Assembly (NCBI GenBank): GCA_900318145.1
Contig: ONJM01000010.1
Span: 24,252 to 88,251 of the forward strand
Reading direction: 5' to 3'
DNA: 64,000 bases
From: an uncultured Eubacteriales bacterium
GTDB lineage: Bacteria; Bacillota; Clostridia; Christensenellales; Aristaeellaceae
Every line of letters starts with the position of its first letter. Within the stretch, counting starts at the first letter, position 1. The notes beneath the pieces were generated by a model. That model had not been told where the DNA came from. It did no database searches and saw only the letters and a program-made list of their open reading frames with translations. The position numbers and the translations under genes were made by a program. Of the stretch, positions 1-9,831 are shown in pieces.

Positions 1-234
1 GCGCGGATTGAGAAGAACCGGGTAAAGATCCCGCCCATCTTCGGGCTGATCGCGGAAAAAGGCGGCGTCAGCGAGCACGATATGTTCAACACCTACAACA
101 TGGGCGTGGGGATGAGCGTGGTCGTTCCGGCAGCGGAAGCGGACAAAGCCCTGCGGATCCTGCGGGCGAACGGCGTGGAAGCTTATGTGATCGGTGAGAT
201 TGCCGAGGGGGACCGAAAGATCGAGATCATCTGA
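1..234 (+). CDS. purM: Phosphoribosylformylglycinamidine cyclo-ligase, C-terminal part (cut by window edge)
   Basis: Only the last 77 residues are present and the reading frame is open to the left edge. The tail carries the PurM-type segment DMFNTYNMGVGMSVVV followed by an alpha/beta stretch ending IAEGDRKIEII. PurM (AIR synthetase) closes the imidazole ring of FGAM to give AIR with ATP, the fifth step of IMP synthesis, in the cytosol. It ends 12 bp before purN and is the first visible gene of a purine operon running to purL and fhs. The assignment rests on the conserved tail and on the neighbours. Confidence 0.9.
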   Translation, partial: ARIEKNRVKIPPIFGLIAEKGGVSEHDMFNTYNMGVGMSVVVPAAEADKALRILRANGVEAYVIGEIAEGDRKIEII

Positions 235-246
235 TGGAGGACGGAC

Positions 247-864
247 ATGAGCGGAATGAAAGCCCGGATCGCTGTGCTGGTTTCCGGCGGCGGAACCAAC
301 CTGCAGGCCATTCTGGACGCGGAAAAGCGAGGGGAGATTCCCCATGGTCAGGTGACGATGGTCATCAGCGACCGGGCCGGCGCATACGCGCTGGAGCGCG
401 CCGCGAAGGCGGGGATCCCTTCTCTTGAAATCAACAAAAAAGCCTGCGGCGGTCAGGCGGCCTTTGAGGAAAAACTGATCGCCGCTTTGGAGGAAAACCG
501 GACGGATCTGATTGTGCTGGCCGGCTTTCTGAGCATTCTGACGGAAAGCTTCACGTCGAAATATGCCCGGCGGATCGTGAATGTGCATCCGAGCCTGATC
601 CCCAGCTTCTGCGGCGCGGGATTCTACGGCCTGAAGGTGCACGAGGCGGCGCTGGCGCGGGGTGTGAAGGTGACCGGCGCCACGGTGCACTTTGTGAACG
701 AAATTCCGGACGGCGGGGAAATCATCGCCCAGAAGGCCGTGGAGATCCGGGAAGGGGACACGCCGGAGATTCTGCAGCGCCGGGTGATGGAACAGGCGGA
801 ATGGATTATCCTGCCGCAGAGTGTTGAGAAAGTCTGCAATGAGATTATTACCCGGAAGGGATAA
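247..864 (+). CDS. purN: Phosphoribosylglycinamide formyltransferase (GART)
   Basis: 205 residues, the normal PurN length. It transfers formyl from 10-formyl-THF to GAR, giving FGAR, in the third step of the purine pathway. The N-terminal SGGGTNLQ loop (about residues 13-20) is the phosphate-binding motif. The catalytic triad is visible as Asn112 and His114 in NVHPSLIP and Asp155 in IPDGGEII. The ATG at 247 follows a GGAGG at good spacing. It lies 12 bp after purM and 16 bp before the IMP cyclohydrolase, so it is co-transcribed. Confidence 0.96.
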   Translation: MSGMKARIAVLVSGGGTNLQAILDAEKRGEIPHGQVTMVISDRAGAYALERAAKAGIPSLEINKKACGGQAAFEEKLIAALEENRTDLIVLAGFLSILTESFTSKYARRIVNVHPSLIPSFCGAGFYGLKVHEAALARGVKVTGATVHFVNEIPDGGEIIAQKAVEIREGDTPEILQRRVMEQAEWIILPQSVEKVCNEIITRKG

Positions 865-880
865 AAGAAGGGAAAAACAT

Positions 881-1600
881 ATGGACATCTACAAAATCAG
901 TACCATCGAGGAACTGCTGGCGGACAACACCTATCCCGGACGGGGCATTATCATCGGAAAGACGCCGGACGGCACCAAAGCCATGACGGCCTACTTCATC
1001 ATGGGCCGCAGCGCCAACAGCCGCAACCGGATCTTCACCGAAAAGAACGGCGAAGTATTTACCGAGCCGTTCGACGCGGGCAAGGTGCAGGATCCTTCCC
1101 TGATCATCTACGCGGCGGTCCGGCAGTATGAGAACAACCTGATTGTGACCAACGGCAACCAGACTAATACGATCTACGACGGGCTGAAGGACGGCAGGTG
1201 CTTCACGAAGGCGCTGGAGAGCCGGGAATTCGAGCCGGACGGTCCGAACTTCACACCCCGCATCAGCGGCATGCTGACATTTGAGGACGGGGACTTCACC
1301 TATCAGATGAGCATCCTCAAGAGCGCGGACGCGGAAGGCAGCGCCTGCAACCGCTTCACGTACAAATACGCTCCGCTCAGCGGGCTGGGCCATTTCCTCC
1401 ACACCTACGTGTGCGACGGGAATCCGATCCCGACCTTCCAGGGCGAACCGGAACGCATCGCGGTCTGCGATGATATCGACGAAGAGACAAACCGGCTGTG
1501 GAACGCGCTGAATGAACAGAACAGAATCAGTCTGTATGTCCGTTACGTGGACCTGAAAACCGGCGCTGCCGAGAACCGGCTGGTAAACAAGAATAAGTGA
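881..1600 (+). CDS. purO: IMP cyclohydrolase, PurO family
   Basis: 239 residues. It matches the stand-alone IMP cyclohydrolase family (PurO, first known from archaea), with the N-terminal signature YPGRGIIIGKTPDG and the following YFIMGRSANSRNRIF. It closes the second purine ring, FAICAR to IMP, the last step of the pathway. I chose ATG 881 (GAAGGG upstream, then MDIYKIS) over the upstream in-frame start at 821, which would overlap purN and adds no family sequence. It sits directly before the AICAR transformylase gene. The two proteins together replace the bifunctional PurH of most bacteria, an arrangement found in some Clostridia. Confidence 0.9.
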   Translation: MDIYKISTIEELLADNTYPGRGIIIGKTPDGTKAMTAYFIMGRSANSRNRIFTEKNGEVFTEPFDAGKVQDPSLIIYAAVRQYENNLIVTNGNQTNTIYDGLKDGRCFTKALESREFEPDGPNFTPRISGMLTFEDGDFTYQMSILKSADAEGSACNRFTYKYAPLSGLGHFLHTYVCDGNPIPTFQGEPERIAVCDDIDEETNRLWNALNEQNRISLYVRYVDLKTGAAENRLVNKNK

Positions 1601-1615
1601 GAAGGAGAGCGCACC

Positions 1616-2800
1616 ATGAAAGAGTTTGAACTGAAATACGGCTGCAACCCCAACCAGAAACCTGCGAAAATCTACATGAAGGACGGCGGCGAGCTGCCTA
1701 TTCAGATCCTGTCCGGCCGCCCCGGATACATCAATTTCCTGGATGCCTTCAACAGCTGGCAGCTGGTGAAGGAACTGAAGGCGGCCCTGGGCCTGCCGGC
1801 GGTAACCTCCTTCAAGCATGTGAGTCCCACATCCGCGGCGGTAGGCATTCCGCTGAGCGATGACCTGAAGAAGGCCTGCTTTGTGGACGATATCGAAGGC
1901 CTGGACGATTCCCCCCTGGCCTGCGCGTATGCCCGTGCCCGCGGAACGGACCGGATGTGCTCCTTCGGCGACTGGGTCGCCATGAGCGACGTTTGCGACG
2001 TAACCACCGCGAAAATGCTGAAGCGGGAAGTTTCCGACGGTGTCATCGCGCCCGGGTATGAGCCGGAAGCCCTGGAAATCCTGAAAACCAAGCGCAAAGG
2101 CAATTACAACATCGTGCAGATTGATCCGGACTACGTGCCGGAGGTGCAGGAAACCAAGCAGGTATTCGGCATCACCTTCGAGCAGGGCCGGAACAACTTC
2201 GAAATCAACCGGGAGCTGCTCAGCGATATCGTGACGAAGAACAGGGACCTGCCGGAATCCGCTGTACGCGACCTGATCATCGCCCTGATCACCCTGAAGT
2301 ACACCCAGTCCAATTCCGTGTGCTACGCGGTGGACGGACAGGCGATCGGCGTGGGCGCCGGCCAGCAGAGCCGCATTCACTGCACGCGCCTGGCGGGTTC
2401 CAAGGCGGATACCTGGTTCCTGCGGCAGCATGAAAAGGTCCTGAACCTGCCCTTCCGGGCAGACCTGGGCCGGCCCGAACGGGACAACGTGATCGACGGA
2501 TATATCAACCAGAACGAAGAGGATGTCTGCGCGGACGGCAACTGGCAGAAGTATTTCACGGCGCAGCCGGCGCCCCTGACGGACGCGGAAAAGAAAGCCT
2601 TCCTGTCCACCCGGCAGAACGTGGCGCTCGGTTCCGACGCTTTCTTCCCCTTCAGCGACAATATTGAGCGGGCGTACCGCAGCGGTGTGAAGTATATCGC
2701 GGAGCCCGGCGGATCCATCCGGGACGACGCGGTGATCGAATGCTGCGACAAGTACGGCCTGGTGATGTGCTTCACGAAGATGCGGCTGTTCCATCATTGA
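1616..2800 (+). CDS. purH: AICAR formyltransferase (stand-alone, without the IMP cyclohydrolase domain)
   Basis: 394 residues, consisting only of the AICARFT half of PurH. It formylates AICAR with 10-formyl-THF to give FAICAR. The active-site Lys-His pair is visible in TSFKHVSP (about residues 64-71). The C-terminal block has the family pattern SDAFFPF, then IAEPGGSIRDD and a closing FHH. The start follows GAAGGAGAGC and is 15 bp after purO. There is no MGS-like N-terminal cyclohydrolase domain, which fits the separate purO gene before it. The symbol purH is used for the transformylase activity only. Confidence 0.93.
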   Translation: MKEFELKYGCNPNQKPAKIYMKDGGELPIQILSGRPGYINFLDAFNSWQLVKELKAALGLPAVTSFKHVSPTSAAVGIPLSDDLKKACFVDDIEGLDDSPLACAYARARGTDRMCSFGDWVAMSDVCDVTTAKMLKREVSDGVIAPGYEPEALEILKTKRKGNYNIVQIDPDYVPEVQETKQVFGITFEQGRNNFEINRELLSDIVTKNRDLPESAVRDLIIALITLKYTQSNSVCYAVDGQAIGVGAGQQSRIHCTRLAGSKADTWFLRQHEKVLNLPFRADLGRPERDNVIDGYINQNEEDVCADGNWQKYFTAQPAPLTDAEKKAFLSTRQNVALGSDAFFPFSDNIERAYRSGVKYIAEPGGSIRDDAVIECCDKYGLVMCFTKMRLFHH

Positions 2801-2811
2801 TGAGTTGATAA

Positions 2812-2882
2812 GATCCTTCACACTGTTGAGGATGACACGCCGGACGCGACGCTCCGTGTCATTCTGAACACGGCGAAGAGTC
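2812..2882. repeat. Imperfect inverted repeat in the purH-purD gap
   Basis: Arms 2812-2838 and 2856-2882 match as an inverted repeat at 20 of 27 positions, several of the rest being G-U compatible in RNA, around a 17-nt GC-rich loop. Each arm resembles the unit GTGTCATCCTGAGC...GAAGGATC that also occurs, better conserved, at 14171-14202. It fills most of the 104-bp purH-purD gap. There is no T-tract, so it is more likely a processing or stability element, or a remnant of a dispersed repeat, than a terminator. Confidence 0.6.
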
Positions 2883-2904
2883 CGATGAATATGAGGTTAC
2901 GGAT

Positions 2905-4188
2905 ATGAAGATTCTGGTAGTCGGCGGCGGCGGCCGGGAACACGCGATCATTAAAAAGCTGAAGGAAAACCCTGCGGTTGAGGAAATTTTCGCCCTGCCC
3001 GGAAACGGCGGCATTGCCGCCGACGCGGTCTGTACCGGTATCGGCGCAAAAGATCTGGACGGGATCGTCGCCTTCGCGCGGGAAAACGGGATTGACTACG
3101 CTGTGGTGGCGCCGGACGATCCGCTGGTGTTGGGCTGCGTGGACGCGCTGGAAGCCGCCGGCGTTCCCTGTTTCGGTCCCCGGAAGAACGCCGCGATCAT
3201 CGAGGGCAGCAAGGTGTTTTCCAAGGACCTGATGAAGAAGTACGGCATTCCCACCGCGGCGTACGAGGTTTTCTCCGATCCGGCGGAAGCGCTGAAGTAC
3301 CTGGAGACGGCGCCGGTTCCGACGGTTGTCAAGGCGGACGGTCTGGCGCTGGGCAAGGGCGTGACGGTGGCAATGACCCGGGAAGAAGCCTTCGGCGCGG
3401 TGCGTGAAATCATGGAGGATAAAAAATTCGGCGCCAGCGGGGACCGGATCGTCATTGAGGAATACCTGGAAGGCCCGGAGGTTTCCGTGCTGAGCTTCAC
3501 CGACGGAACCACCCTGGTACCGATGGTTTCCAGCATGGACCACAAACGGGCGGGCGACGGGGATACCGGCCCCAACACCGGCGGCATGGGAACGATTGCC
3601 CCGAATCCGTACTATACGGAAGCTGTGGCGGCGGAATGCATGGAAAAGATTTTCCTGCCCACGATCCGGGCGATGAAGACGGAGGGCCGTGAATTCCGCG
3701 GCTGCCTGTATTTCGGCCTGATGATCACGAAAGACGGATCGAAGGTAATCGAATACAACTGCCGCTTCGGCGATCCGGAAACCCAGGTGGTGCTGCCCCT
3801 GCTGGAAAGCGACCTGCTGACCGTCATGCAGGCGGTAACCGCCGGAAAACTGGCGGAATGCGAAGTGAAATTCCGGGATGCCAGCGCCTGCTGTCTAGTG
3901 CTCGCTTCAGCTGGTTATCCCGGATCCTACGGAAAGGGATACGAAATTACAATTCCGGAAAACGTGCGCCACAATGTCTATGTGGCCGGCGCTGCGCTGA
4001 AGGACGGGAAGCTTGTAACCTCCGGCGGGCGCGTGCTGGGGATTACCGCGGTGGCGGATACGCTGCCGGAAGCTGTGAAAGGCGCTTATGCACTGGCGGA
4101 ACAGGTGACGTTCGGGAATAAGTATTTCAGGACGGACATTGGGCGAAGAGCCCTTGACTGCCAGCGGCAGAAATCTCAAGGGCTCTGA
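2905..4188 (+). CDS. purD: Phosphoribosylamine-glycine ligase (GAR synthetase)
   Basis: 427 residues. It joins glycine to phosphoribosylamine with ATP, giving GAR. It opens with MKILVVGGGGREHAI, the PurD N-terminal Rossmann motif, then has the ATP-grasp region (VVKADGLALGKGV, about residues 141-153) and GPNTGGMG near residue 222. The ATG follows a weak ribosome site in ATGAGGTTACGGAT. The family normally ends close to YFRTDIGRRAL. Here about 10 more residues (DCQRQKSQGL) are encoded by the first copy of a 62-bp repeat, so the C-terminus looks altered by the duplication. Confidence 0.95.
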   Translation: MKILVVGGGGREHAIIKKLKENPAVEEIFALPGNGGIAADAVCTGIGAKDLDGIVAFARENGIDYAVVAPDDPLVLGCVDALEAAGVPCFGPRKNAAIIEGSKVFSKDLMKKYGIPTAAYEVFSDPAEALKYLETAPVPTVVKADGLALGKGVTVAMTREEAFGAVREIMEDKKFGASGDRIVIEEYLEGPEVSVLSFTDGTTLVPMVSSMDHKRAGDGDTGPNTGGMGTIAPNPYYTEAVAAECMEKIFLPTIRAMKTEGREFRGCLYFGLMITKDGSKVIEYNCRFGDPETQVVLPLLESDLLTVMQAVTAGKLAECEVKFRDASACCLVLASAGYPGSYGKGYEITIPENVRHNVYVAGAALKDGKLVTSGGRVLGITAVADTLPEAVKGAYALAEQVTFGNKYFRTDIGRRALDCQRQKSQGL

Positions 4189-4206
4189 GGTCAACCGAAA
4201 CAAGCA
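4145..4206. repeat. 62-bp direct repeat, copy 1, with nested hairpins
   Basis: This copy matches 4249-4310 at 60 of 62 positions (offset 104 bp; differences at 4183 and 4201). Inside it, AGAGCCCTTGA at 4147-4157 is perfectly complementary to 4176-4186, an 11-bp stem. Its loop holds a second small stem, CTGCC/GGCAG at 4158-4162 and 4166-4170, so the RNA could form a two-tier hairpin. The first 44 bases code for the end of purD and its TGA stop lies at 4186-4188. Confidence 0.9.
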
Positions 4207-4228
4207 GAGGCGGATGTAACGCCTCTGC
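4204..4228 (+). repeat. Perfect 9-bp hairpin between the two repeat copies
   Basis: GCAGAGGCG at 4204-4212 pairs with CGCCTCTGC at 4220-4228 around a 7-nt loop. No U-tract follows, so it is not an ordinary terminator. It lies between the two 62-bp repeats in the purD-purL gap. The loop contains an ATG-TAA start-stop pair (4214-4219) behind an AGAGG, which resembles the start region of purL. Confidence 0.65.
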
Positions 4229-4248
4229 GACGATTGAGGTTGCGGGAA

Positions 4249-4310
4249 GAAGAGCCCTTGACTGCCAGCGGCAGAAATCTCAAGGGGTCTGAGGTCAACC
4301 GAAAAAAGCA
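4249..4310. repeat. 62-bp direct repeat, copy 2
   Basis: Second copy of the 4145-4206 element, ending 13 bp before the purL start codon and just before its ribosome site (AGAGGT, 4311-4316). The 11-bp stem of copy 1 has one mismatch here (C to G at 4287, giving CAAGGGGTCT). The nested CTGCC/GGCAG stem is intact. The hairpin sits where it could influence purL translation or mRNA stability, but that is inference from position only. Confidence 0.9.
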
Positions 4311-4323
4311 AGAGGTCAGGAAT

Positions 4324-7300
4324 ATGGTACACAGAATTTTTGTGGAAAAGAAACCGGGACTGGACAATGAAGCGCGGGAACTGCTGGGCGAAGCCCGGAA
4401 CCTGCTGGGCATCACCGGGCTGGAAAAAGTCCGCCTGCTGAACCGTTATGACGCGGAAGACATGGATCCGGAGCTGTTCCGGCGCGCGGTGAAGACCGTT
4501 TTCTCCGAACCGCAGCTGGATATTGCCACAGAAGAAGCGGATACGGAAGGCGCTGCCGTCTTTGCGGTGGAATACCTGCCCGGTCAGTTCGACCAGCGGG
4601 CGGATTCAGCGGCCCAGTGCATCCAGTTCATCAGCCGGGGTGAACGGCCCCTGATCCGCAGCGCGAAGCTGTACGCCCTGTACGGCAGCCTGACGGCGGA
4701 AGAGATTGCGGAAATCAAAAAGTACGTGATCAACCCGGTGGAAGCACGGGAAGCTTCCCTTGAAAAGCCGGAAACCCTGAAGATCGAATACGCGGTACCC
4801 TCGGAAGTCGCGACGCTGGACGGTTTCACAAAGCTGGACCGGGCGGGCCTGGAAGCCTTTGTGGCGAAATACGGCCTGGCGATGGACGCGGACGATATCG
4901 CGTTCTGCCAGCAATATTTCCTGCGGGAAAAGCGGGATCCCACCATCACGGAGATCCGGATGCTGGATACCTACTGGAGCGACCACTGCCGCCATACGAC
5001 CTTCCTGACGGAAATTGACGGCGTGACCTTCGAGGATCCGCTGCTGGAGAAGGCTTACCGGGATTACCTGGATACCCGCAAAGCGCTGGGCCGGACCAAG
5101 CCGGTCTGTCTGATGGATGTCGCGACGATTGCCGTCCGCGCGCTCAAGGCCCAGGGCAAACTGCCGAAGCTGGACGAAAGCGAAGAGATCAACGCCTGCA
5201 CGGTGAAGATCGAAGTGGAAGCCGACGGAAAGAAAGAGCCCTGGCTGCTGCTGTTCAAGAACGAAACCCACAACCATCCTACAGAGATTGAACCTTTCGG
5301 CGGCGCAGCGACCTGTATCGGCGGCGCCATCCGCGATCCGCTGAGCGGCCGGGCGTATGTCTACGGCGCGATGCGGGTCACCGGCGCGGCGGATCCGACC
5401 GTGCCCGTGAGCGAAACCATTCCCGGCAAGCTGCCCCAGCGCAAGCTGGTAACCACCGCTGCGGCCGGCTACTCCTCCTACGGCAACCAGATCGGTCTGG
5501 CGACCGGTATCGTGGATGAGATCTATCATCCCGGCTACGCGGCGAAACGTATGGAGATCGGCGCGGTGGTCGCGGCGGCGCCGGCGGAAAACGTACGGCG
5601 GGAACGCCCCGAACCCGGGGACATCGTAATCCTGCTGGGCGGAAGCACCGGGCGGGACGGCATCGGCGGCGCGACCGGTTCCTCCAAGGCCCATAACGCC
5701 CACAGCGTTGAAACCTGCGGCGCGGAGGTCCAGAAGGGCAACGCGCCGGAGGAACGGAAGCTGCAGCGGCTGTTCCGGAACGGCGAGGCGACCCGCATGA
5801 TCAAGCGGTGCAACGACTTCGGCGCCGGCGGCGTGAGCGTCGCCATCGGCGAGCTTGCCGACGGACTGGAGATTGACCTGAACGCCGTACCCAAGAAGTA
5901 CGAAGGCCTGGACGGCACCGAGCTGGCGATTTCAGAAAGCCAGGAGCGGATGGCTGTCGTCGTGGCGAAGGAGGACGCGGAAGCGTTCCTTGCCCTTGCG
6001 CGGGAAGAGAACCTGCAGGCCTGCCCGGTGGCGGTGGTCAGGGCGGAACCCCGCCTGGTCATGCACTGGAACGGAAAGAAGATCGTGGACATCAGCCGCG
6101 ATTTCCTGAACTCCAACGGCGCGCCGAAGCACATCCGCATTGCTCCGGCAAAGCCGGAAGCCTGGCGGAGGAAGGCGGAGGGATCCTTCACCGACAATCT
6201 GAAGCGGCTGGCTTCCGACCTGAATGTCTGCTCCCGCAGGGGCCTGAGCGAACGGTTCGACTCCACGATCGGCGCCGGCACCGTACTGATGCCCTTCGGC
6301 GGAAAATACCAGCTGACCCCCATCCAGGCGATGGCGCAGCTGGTCAGCATGGAAAAGAAACACACGGACGACTGCTCCCTGATGGCGTGGGGCTACAATC
6401 CCTTCATCACGGAGAAGAGCCCGTATCACGGCGCGTACCTCGCGGTTGTGGAATCGGTCAGCAAGCTGATCGCCTCCGGCGCGGAATTCCGTGACGTGTA
6501 CCTGACTTTCCAGGAATACTTCGAGAAACCCGGAAAGGACGGCAGGCGCTGGGGCAAGCCTCTGGCCGCGCTGCTGGGCGCCTTTGAAGCCCAGATGGCG
6601 CTGGGAATCGGGGCCATCGGCGGCAAGGACTCCATGAGCGGATCCTTTGAGAAACTGGATGTGCCGCCGACGCTGGTCTCCTTCGCGGTGACCATGGCCA
6701 AAACCGGCGATATCATTTCCCCCGAGACGAAGCAGGCCGGGAACAAGGTAATCCTGATCCGGACAAAGACGGACGCGGACGGCCTGCCGGAAACGGCCTC
6801 CCTGCTGGAAAACTTCGGCAAGGTGACCACCCTGGTCCGCTCGGGAAAAGCCGTCAGCTGCTATACGCCCGGCATGGGCGGGATTGCCGGCGCAATCATG
6901 AAGATGAGCTTCGGCAACGGCCTGGGCTTCCGCTTCGCGGACGGATGGTCCGTGGACGAACTGACGGCCTGGCGCTATGGTGACTTCCTGGCTGAAGTGA
7001 GCGAAGATACGGAAGGTGAACTGCTCGGCGAAGTGACGGACGACGGGAAGCTGTCCCTCGGCAGTGAAGGCGTCGCGCTTTCCGGCCTGCAGCAGCTGTG
7101 GGAGGACAGGCTGGAATCCGTATTTGCCTGCAATATTCCGACGCCCGCGGACAAGGCGGAAAACGTATCCTTTGGTGCAAAGGCCTGGCCGGCGCCGGCT
7201 GTGAAAGCCGCAAAGCCCCGGGTGCTGATCCCGGCCTTCCCCGGTACGAACTGCGAATGCGACAGCGCGAAAGCGGTGCTTGACGCCGGCGCTGAAGCGA

Positions 7301-8010
7301 AGATTGCTGTAATCAACAACCTGACGGCGGAAGGCCTGACCAGGAGCATCGAAAGCTTCGCGGAAGAGATCCGGAAGAGCCAGGTGATCTTTATCCCCGG
7401 CGGATTCAGCGGCGGCGACGAACCGGACGGCAGCGCCAAGTTTATTACGGCGTTCTTCCGCAATGAAGCGGTCAAAGACGCGGTGGCGGACCTGCTGGAC
7501 AACCGGGACGGCCTGATGTGCGGAATCTGCAACGGCTTCCAGGCGCTGATCAAGCTCGGCCTGGTACCCTTCGGAAAGATTATCGATACGGACGAGACCT
7601 GCCCGACGCTGACCTTCAATACCATCGGCCGGCACCAGAGCCGGATCGTGCATACCCGCGTCGCGAGCAACATGAGCCCCTGGCTGCGGGACGTGAATGT
7701 CGGCGATGTGTTCACGGTTCCGATCAGCCACGGCGAAGGCAGGTTCCTGGCGGATGAAGCGACGCTGAAGCGGCTGGAGGAGAACGGGCAGATCGCGACC
7801 CAGTATGTGGATCTGGACGGAAACGCTACAATGAATGTGCGCTTCAATCCCAACGGCAGCCGGATGGCGATCGAAGGCATCACGAGCCCGGACGGCCGGG
7901 TGTTCGGCAAGATGGGGCACAGCGAGCGCTGGGCAAAGGGCCTGTACAGGAACGTGCCCGGCAACTATGACATCGGTATGTTCCGGGCAGCGGTGAAGTA
8001 TTTCAGGTGA
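4324..8010 (+). CDS. purL: Phosphoribosylformylglycinamidine synthase, single-chain (FGAM synthase)
   Basis: 1228 residues, the long form in which synthetase and glutaminase are fused. It converts FGAR, glutamine and ATP to FGAM. The synthetase part has [13 protein letters not shown] (about residues 217-229) and [19 protein letters not shown]. The class I glutaminase starts near residue 965 ([14 protein letters not shown]), with nucleophile Cys1069 in CGICNGFQ and His1136/Glu1138 in SHGEGRF. ATG 4324 follows AGAGGT. An in-frame start at 4234 would add 30 residues read from the repeat and is rejected. fhs follows after 34 bp. Confidence 0.96.
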   Translation: MVHRIFVEKKPGLDNEARELLGEARNLLGITGLEKVRLLNRYDAEDMDPELFRRAVKTVFSEPQLDIATEEADTEGAAVFAVEYLPGQFDQRADSAAQCIQFISRGERPLIRSAKLYALYGSLTAEEIAEIKKYVINPVEAREASLEKPETLKIEYAVPSEVATLDGFTKLDRAGLEAFVAKYGLAMDADDIAFCQQYFLREKRDPTITEIRMLDTYWSDHCRHTTFLTEIDGVTFEDPLLEKAYRDYLDTRKALGRTKPVCLMDVATIAVRALKAQGKLPKLDESEEINACTVKIEVEADGKKEPWLLLFKNETHNHPTEIEPFGGAATCIGGAIRDPLSGRAYVYGAMRVTGAADPTVPVSETIPGKLPQRKLVTTAAAGYSSYGNQIGLATGIVDEIYHPGYAAKRMEIGAVVAAAPAENVRRERPEPGDIVILLGGSTGRDGIGGATGSSKAHNAHSVETCGAEVQKGNAPEERKLQRLFRNGEATRMIKRCNDFGAGGVSVAIGELADGLEIDLNAVPKKYEGLDGTELAISESQERMAVVVAKEDAEAFLALAREENLQACPVAVVRAEPRLVMHWNGKKIVDISRDFLNSNGAPKHIRIAPAKPEAWRRKAEGSFTDNLKRLASDLNVCSRRGLSERFDSTIGAGTVLMPFGGKYQLTPIQAMAQLVSMEKKHTDDCSLMAWGYNPFITEKSPYHGAYLAVVESVSKLIASGAEFRDVYLTFQEYFEKPGKDGRRWGKPLAALLGAFEAQMALGIGAIGGKDSMSGSFEKLDVPPTLVSFAVTMAKTGDIISPETKQAGNKVILIRTKTDADGLPETASLLENFGKVTTLVRSGKAVSCYTPGMGGIAGAIMKMSFGNGLGFRFADGWSVDELTAWRYGDFLAEVSEDTEGELLGEVTDDGKLSLGSEGVALSGLQQLWEDRLESVFACNIPTPADKAENVSFGAKAWPAPAVKAAKPRVLIPAFPGTNCECDSAKAVLDAGAEAKIAVINNLTAEGLTRSIESFAEEIRKSQVIFIPGGFSGGDEPDGSAKFITAFFRNEAVKDAVADLLDNRDGLMCGICNGFQALIKLGLVPFGKIIDTDETCPTLTFNTIGRHQSRIVHTRVASNMSPWLRDVNVGDVFTVPISHGEGRFLADEATLKRLEENGQIATQYVDLDGNATMNVRFNPNGSRMAIEGITSPDGRVFGKMGHSERWAKGLYRNVPGNYDIGMFRAAVKYFR

Positions 8011-8044
8011 AACCAGACAGACCAACAAACAGGAGGAGAGCAGC

Positions 8045-9724
8045 ATGGCGTATCTGTCCGATATTGAAATAGCCCAGCAGTGTGAAATGAAGCCGATCAT
8101 GGAGATCGCGAAGAGAGCTCACGTGGATGAGAAGTACGTGGAGCAGTACGGCCGGTATAAAGCCAAGATTGATCCGGCGCTGATCGACGAAACAACCCGG
8201 AAGCCCGGGAAGCTGGTGCTGGTGACCGCCATCACGCCCACGCCCGCCGGCGAAGGAAAAACCACCACGACGATCGGCCTGGCGGACGGTCTGAGCCGCA
8301 TCGGCAAGGACGTAACCGTGGCCCTGCGCGAGCCGAGCCTCGGTCCGGTATTCGGCGTCAAGGGCGGTGCCGCGGGCGGCGGATACGCCCAGGTGGTGCC
8401 CATGGAGGATATCAACCTGCATTTCACCGGCGACTTCCATGCCATCGGCGCGGCCAACAACCTGCTGGCGGCCATGCTGGACAACCATATTCAGCAGGGG
8501 AACGCCCTGGGGATCGACGTGAAGAAGATTACCTGGAAGCGCTGTGTGGATATGAACGACCGGCAGCTGCGGTTCGTGGTGGACGGCCTGGGCGGAAGAA
8601 CAAACGGCGTTCCGCGGGAGGATGGGTTCGATATTACCGTGGCCAGCGAAATTATGGCGGTGTTCTGCCTGGCTTCTTCCATGAAGGACCTGAAGGAGCG
8701 CCTGAGCCGGATTATCGTGGCCTACACCTATGACGACAAGCCGGTGACCGCCGGTGATCTCAAAGCGACCGGCGCCATGGCGGCCCTGCTGCGGGACGCC
8801 CTGAAGCCCAACCTTGTGCAGACCCTGGAAGGGACGCCCGCTTTCGTGCACGGCGGACCGTTCGCCAATATCGCCCACGGCTGCAATTCCGTGATGGCGA
8901 CCCGCATGGCGATGCGGATGGGCGACTACACTGTGACGGAAGCCGGATTCGGCGCGGACCTGGGCGCGGAAAAGTTCCTGGATATCAAGTGCCGTATGGC
9001 GGGGCTGACGCCGGACGCGGTGGTCGTGGTCGGTACCGTGCGCGCGCTGAAGATGCACGGCGGACTGGATAAGAAACAGCTGGCGGAGGAAGATCTCGGC
9101 GCTCTGGAAAAGGGCGTTCCGAACCTGCTGCGCCATGTACGCAACATCACGGAAGTTTATCATCTGCCCTGCGTGGTGGCAATCAACCGCTTCCCGACGG
9201 ATACGGACGCGGAGATCGATTTCATCATCCGCAAGTGCCGGGAGCTGGGCGTGAATACCGTACTGAGCACTGTCTGGGCGGAAGGCGGAAAGGGCGGGGA
9301 AGACCTGGCCCGCGAAGTGGTCCGCCTGTGCGAGGAAGAGAAGGGTAATTTCACCTTCAGCTACGATCTGGACATGACCATTGAGGAGAAGCTGGAAGCC
9401 CTGACGAAGAAGATCTACGGCGGCGCCGGCGTAGCTTTGACACCCGCTGCGAAGAAGCAGGCGGAGCGGCTGACAGCGCTGGGCTTCGATAAAATGCCCG
9501 TGTGTGTGGCTAAAACGCAGTACTCCTTCTCCGACGATCCTGCCCTGCTGGGCGCGCCGGAAGGCTTCACGGTCACTGTGCGGAACCTGAAGGTTTCCGC
9601 GGGCGCCGGATTCCTGGTTGCCCTGACGGGCGAGATCATGACGATGCCCGGCCTGCCGAAATCCCCGGCGGCGGAGCGCATCGATGTGGATGAAAACACC
9701 GGAAAAATCACCGGCCTGTTCTGA
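8045..9724 (+). CDS. fhs: Formate-tetrahydrofolate ligase
   Basis: 559 residues, the usual length. It makes 10-formyl-THF from formate, THF and ATP. The P-loop is [16 protein letters not shown] (about residues 61-76), followed by [20 protein letters not shown], both hallmarks of the family. An AGGAGGAG ribosome site precedes the ATG. It is the last gene of the purine operon, where its product feeds PurN and the AICAR transformylase. It may also serve one-carbon metabolism in general. A strong bidirectional hairpin follows at 9768. Confidence 0.97.
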   Translation: MAYLSDIEIAQQCEMKPIMEIAKRAHVDEKYVEQYGRYKAKIDPALIDETTRKPGKLVLVTAITPTPAGEGKTTTTIGLADGLSRIGKDVTVALREPSLGPVFGVKGGAAGGGYAQVVPMEDINLHFTGDFHAIGAANNLLAAMLDNHIQQGNALGIDVKKITWKRCVDMNDRQLRFVVDGLGGRTNGVPREDGFDITVASEIMAVFCLASSMKDLKERLSRIIVAYTYDDKPVTAGDLKATGAMAALLRDALKPNLVQTLEGTPAFVHGGPFANIAHGCNSVMATRMAMRMGDYTVTEAGFGADLGAEKFLDIKCRMAGLTPDAVVVVGTVRALKMHGGLDKKQLAEEDLGALEKGVPNLLRHVRNITEVYHLPCVVAINRFPTDTDAEIDFIIRKCRELGVNTVLSTVWAEGGKGGEDLAREVVRLCEEEKGNFTFSYDLDMTIEEKLEALTKKIYGGAGVALTPAAKKQAERLTALGFDKMPVCVAKTQYSFSDDPALLGAPEGFTVTVRNLKVSAGAGFLVALTGEIMTMPGLPKSPAAERIDVDENTGKITGLF

Positions 9725-9767
9725 TCAGCCGTTGACGGATCTTACAATCAGACCGAAGACGGAACGA

Positions 9768-9806
9768 AAAGGAGCGGCTCTCCCAAATCAGGAGAACCGC
9801 TCCTTT
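9768..9806. terminator. Bidirectional terminator between fhs and cysK
   Basis: AAAGGAGCGG (9768-9777) pairs with CCGCTCCTTT (9797-9806), and TCTCC (9779-9783) with GGAGA (9791-9795), around a 7-nt loop with one mismatch. Short T-runs leave the stem on both strands. The genes fhs (+) and cysK (-) converge here, so one element can serve both. Confidence 0.85.
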
Positions 9807-9831
9807 GCCATTTGCCGGCTGCCAGCCGCTG

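Noticed and set aside
4234-4323. In-frame 30-codon extension of purL
   Set aside because: Those codons are the second 62-bp repeat copy. ATG 4324 has AGAGGT at the right spacing and gives the family N-terminus.
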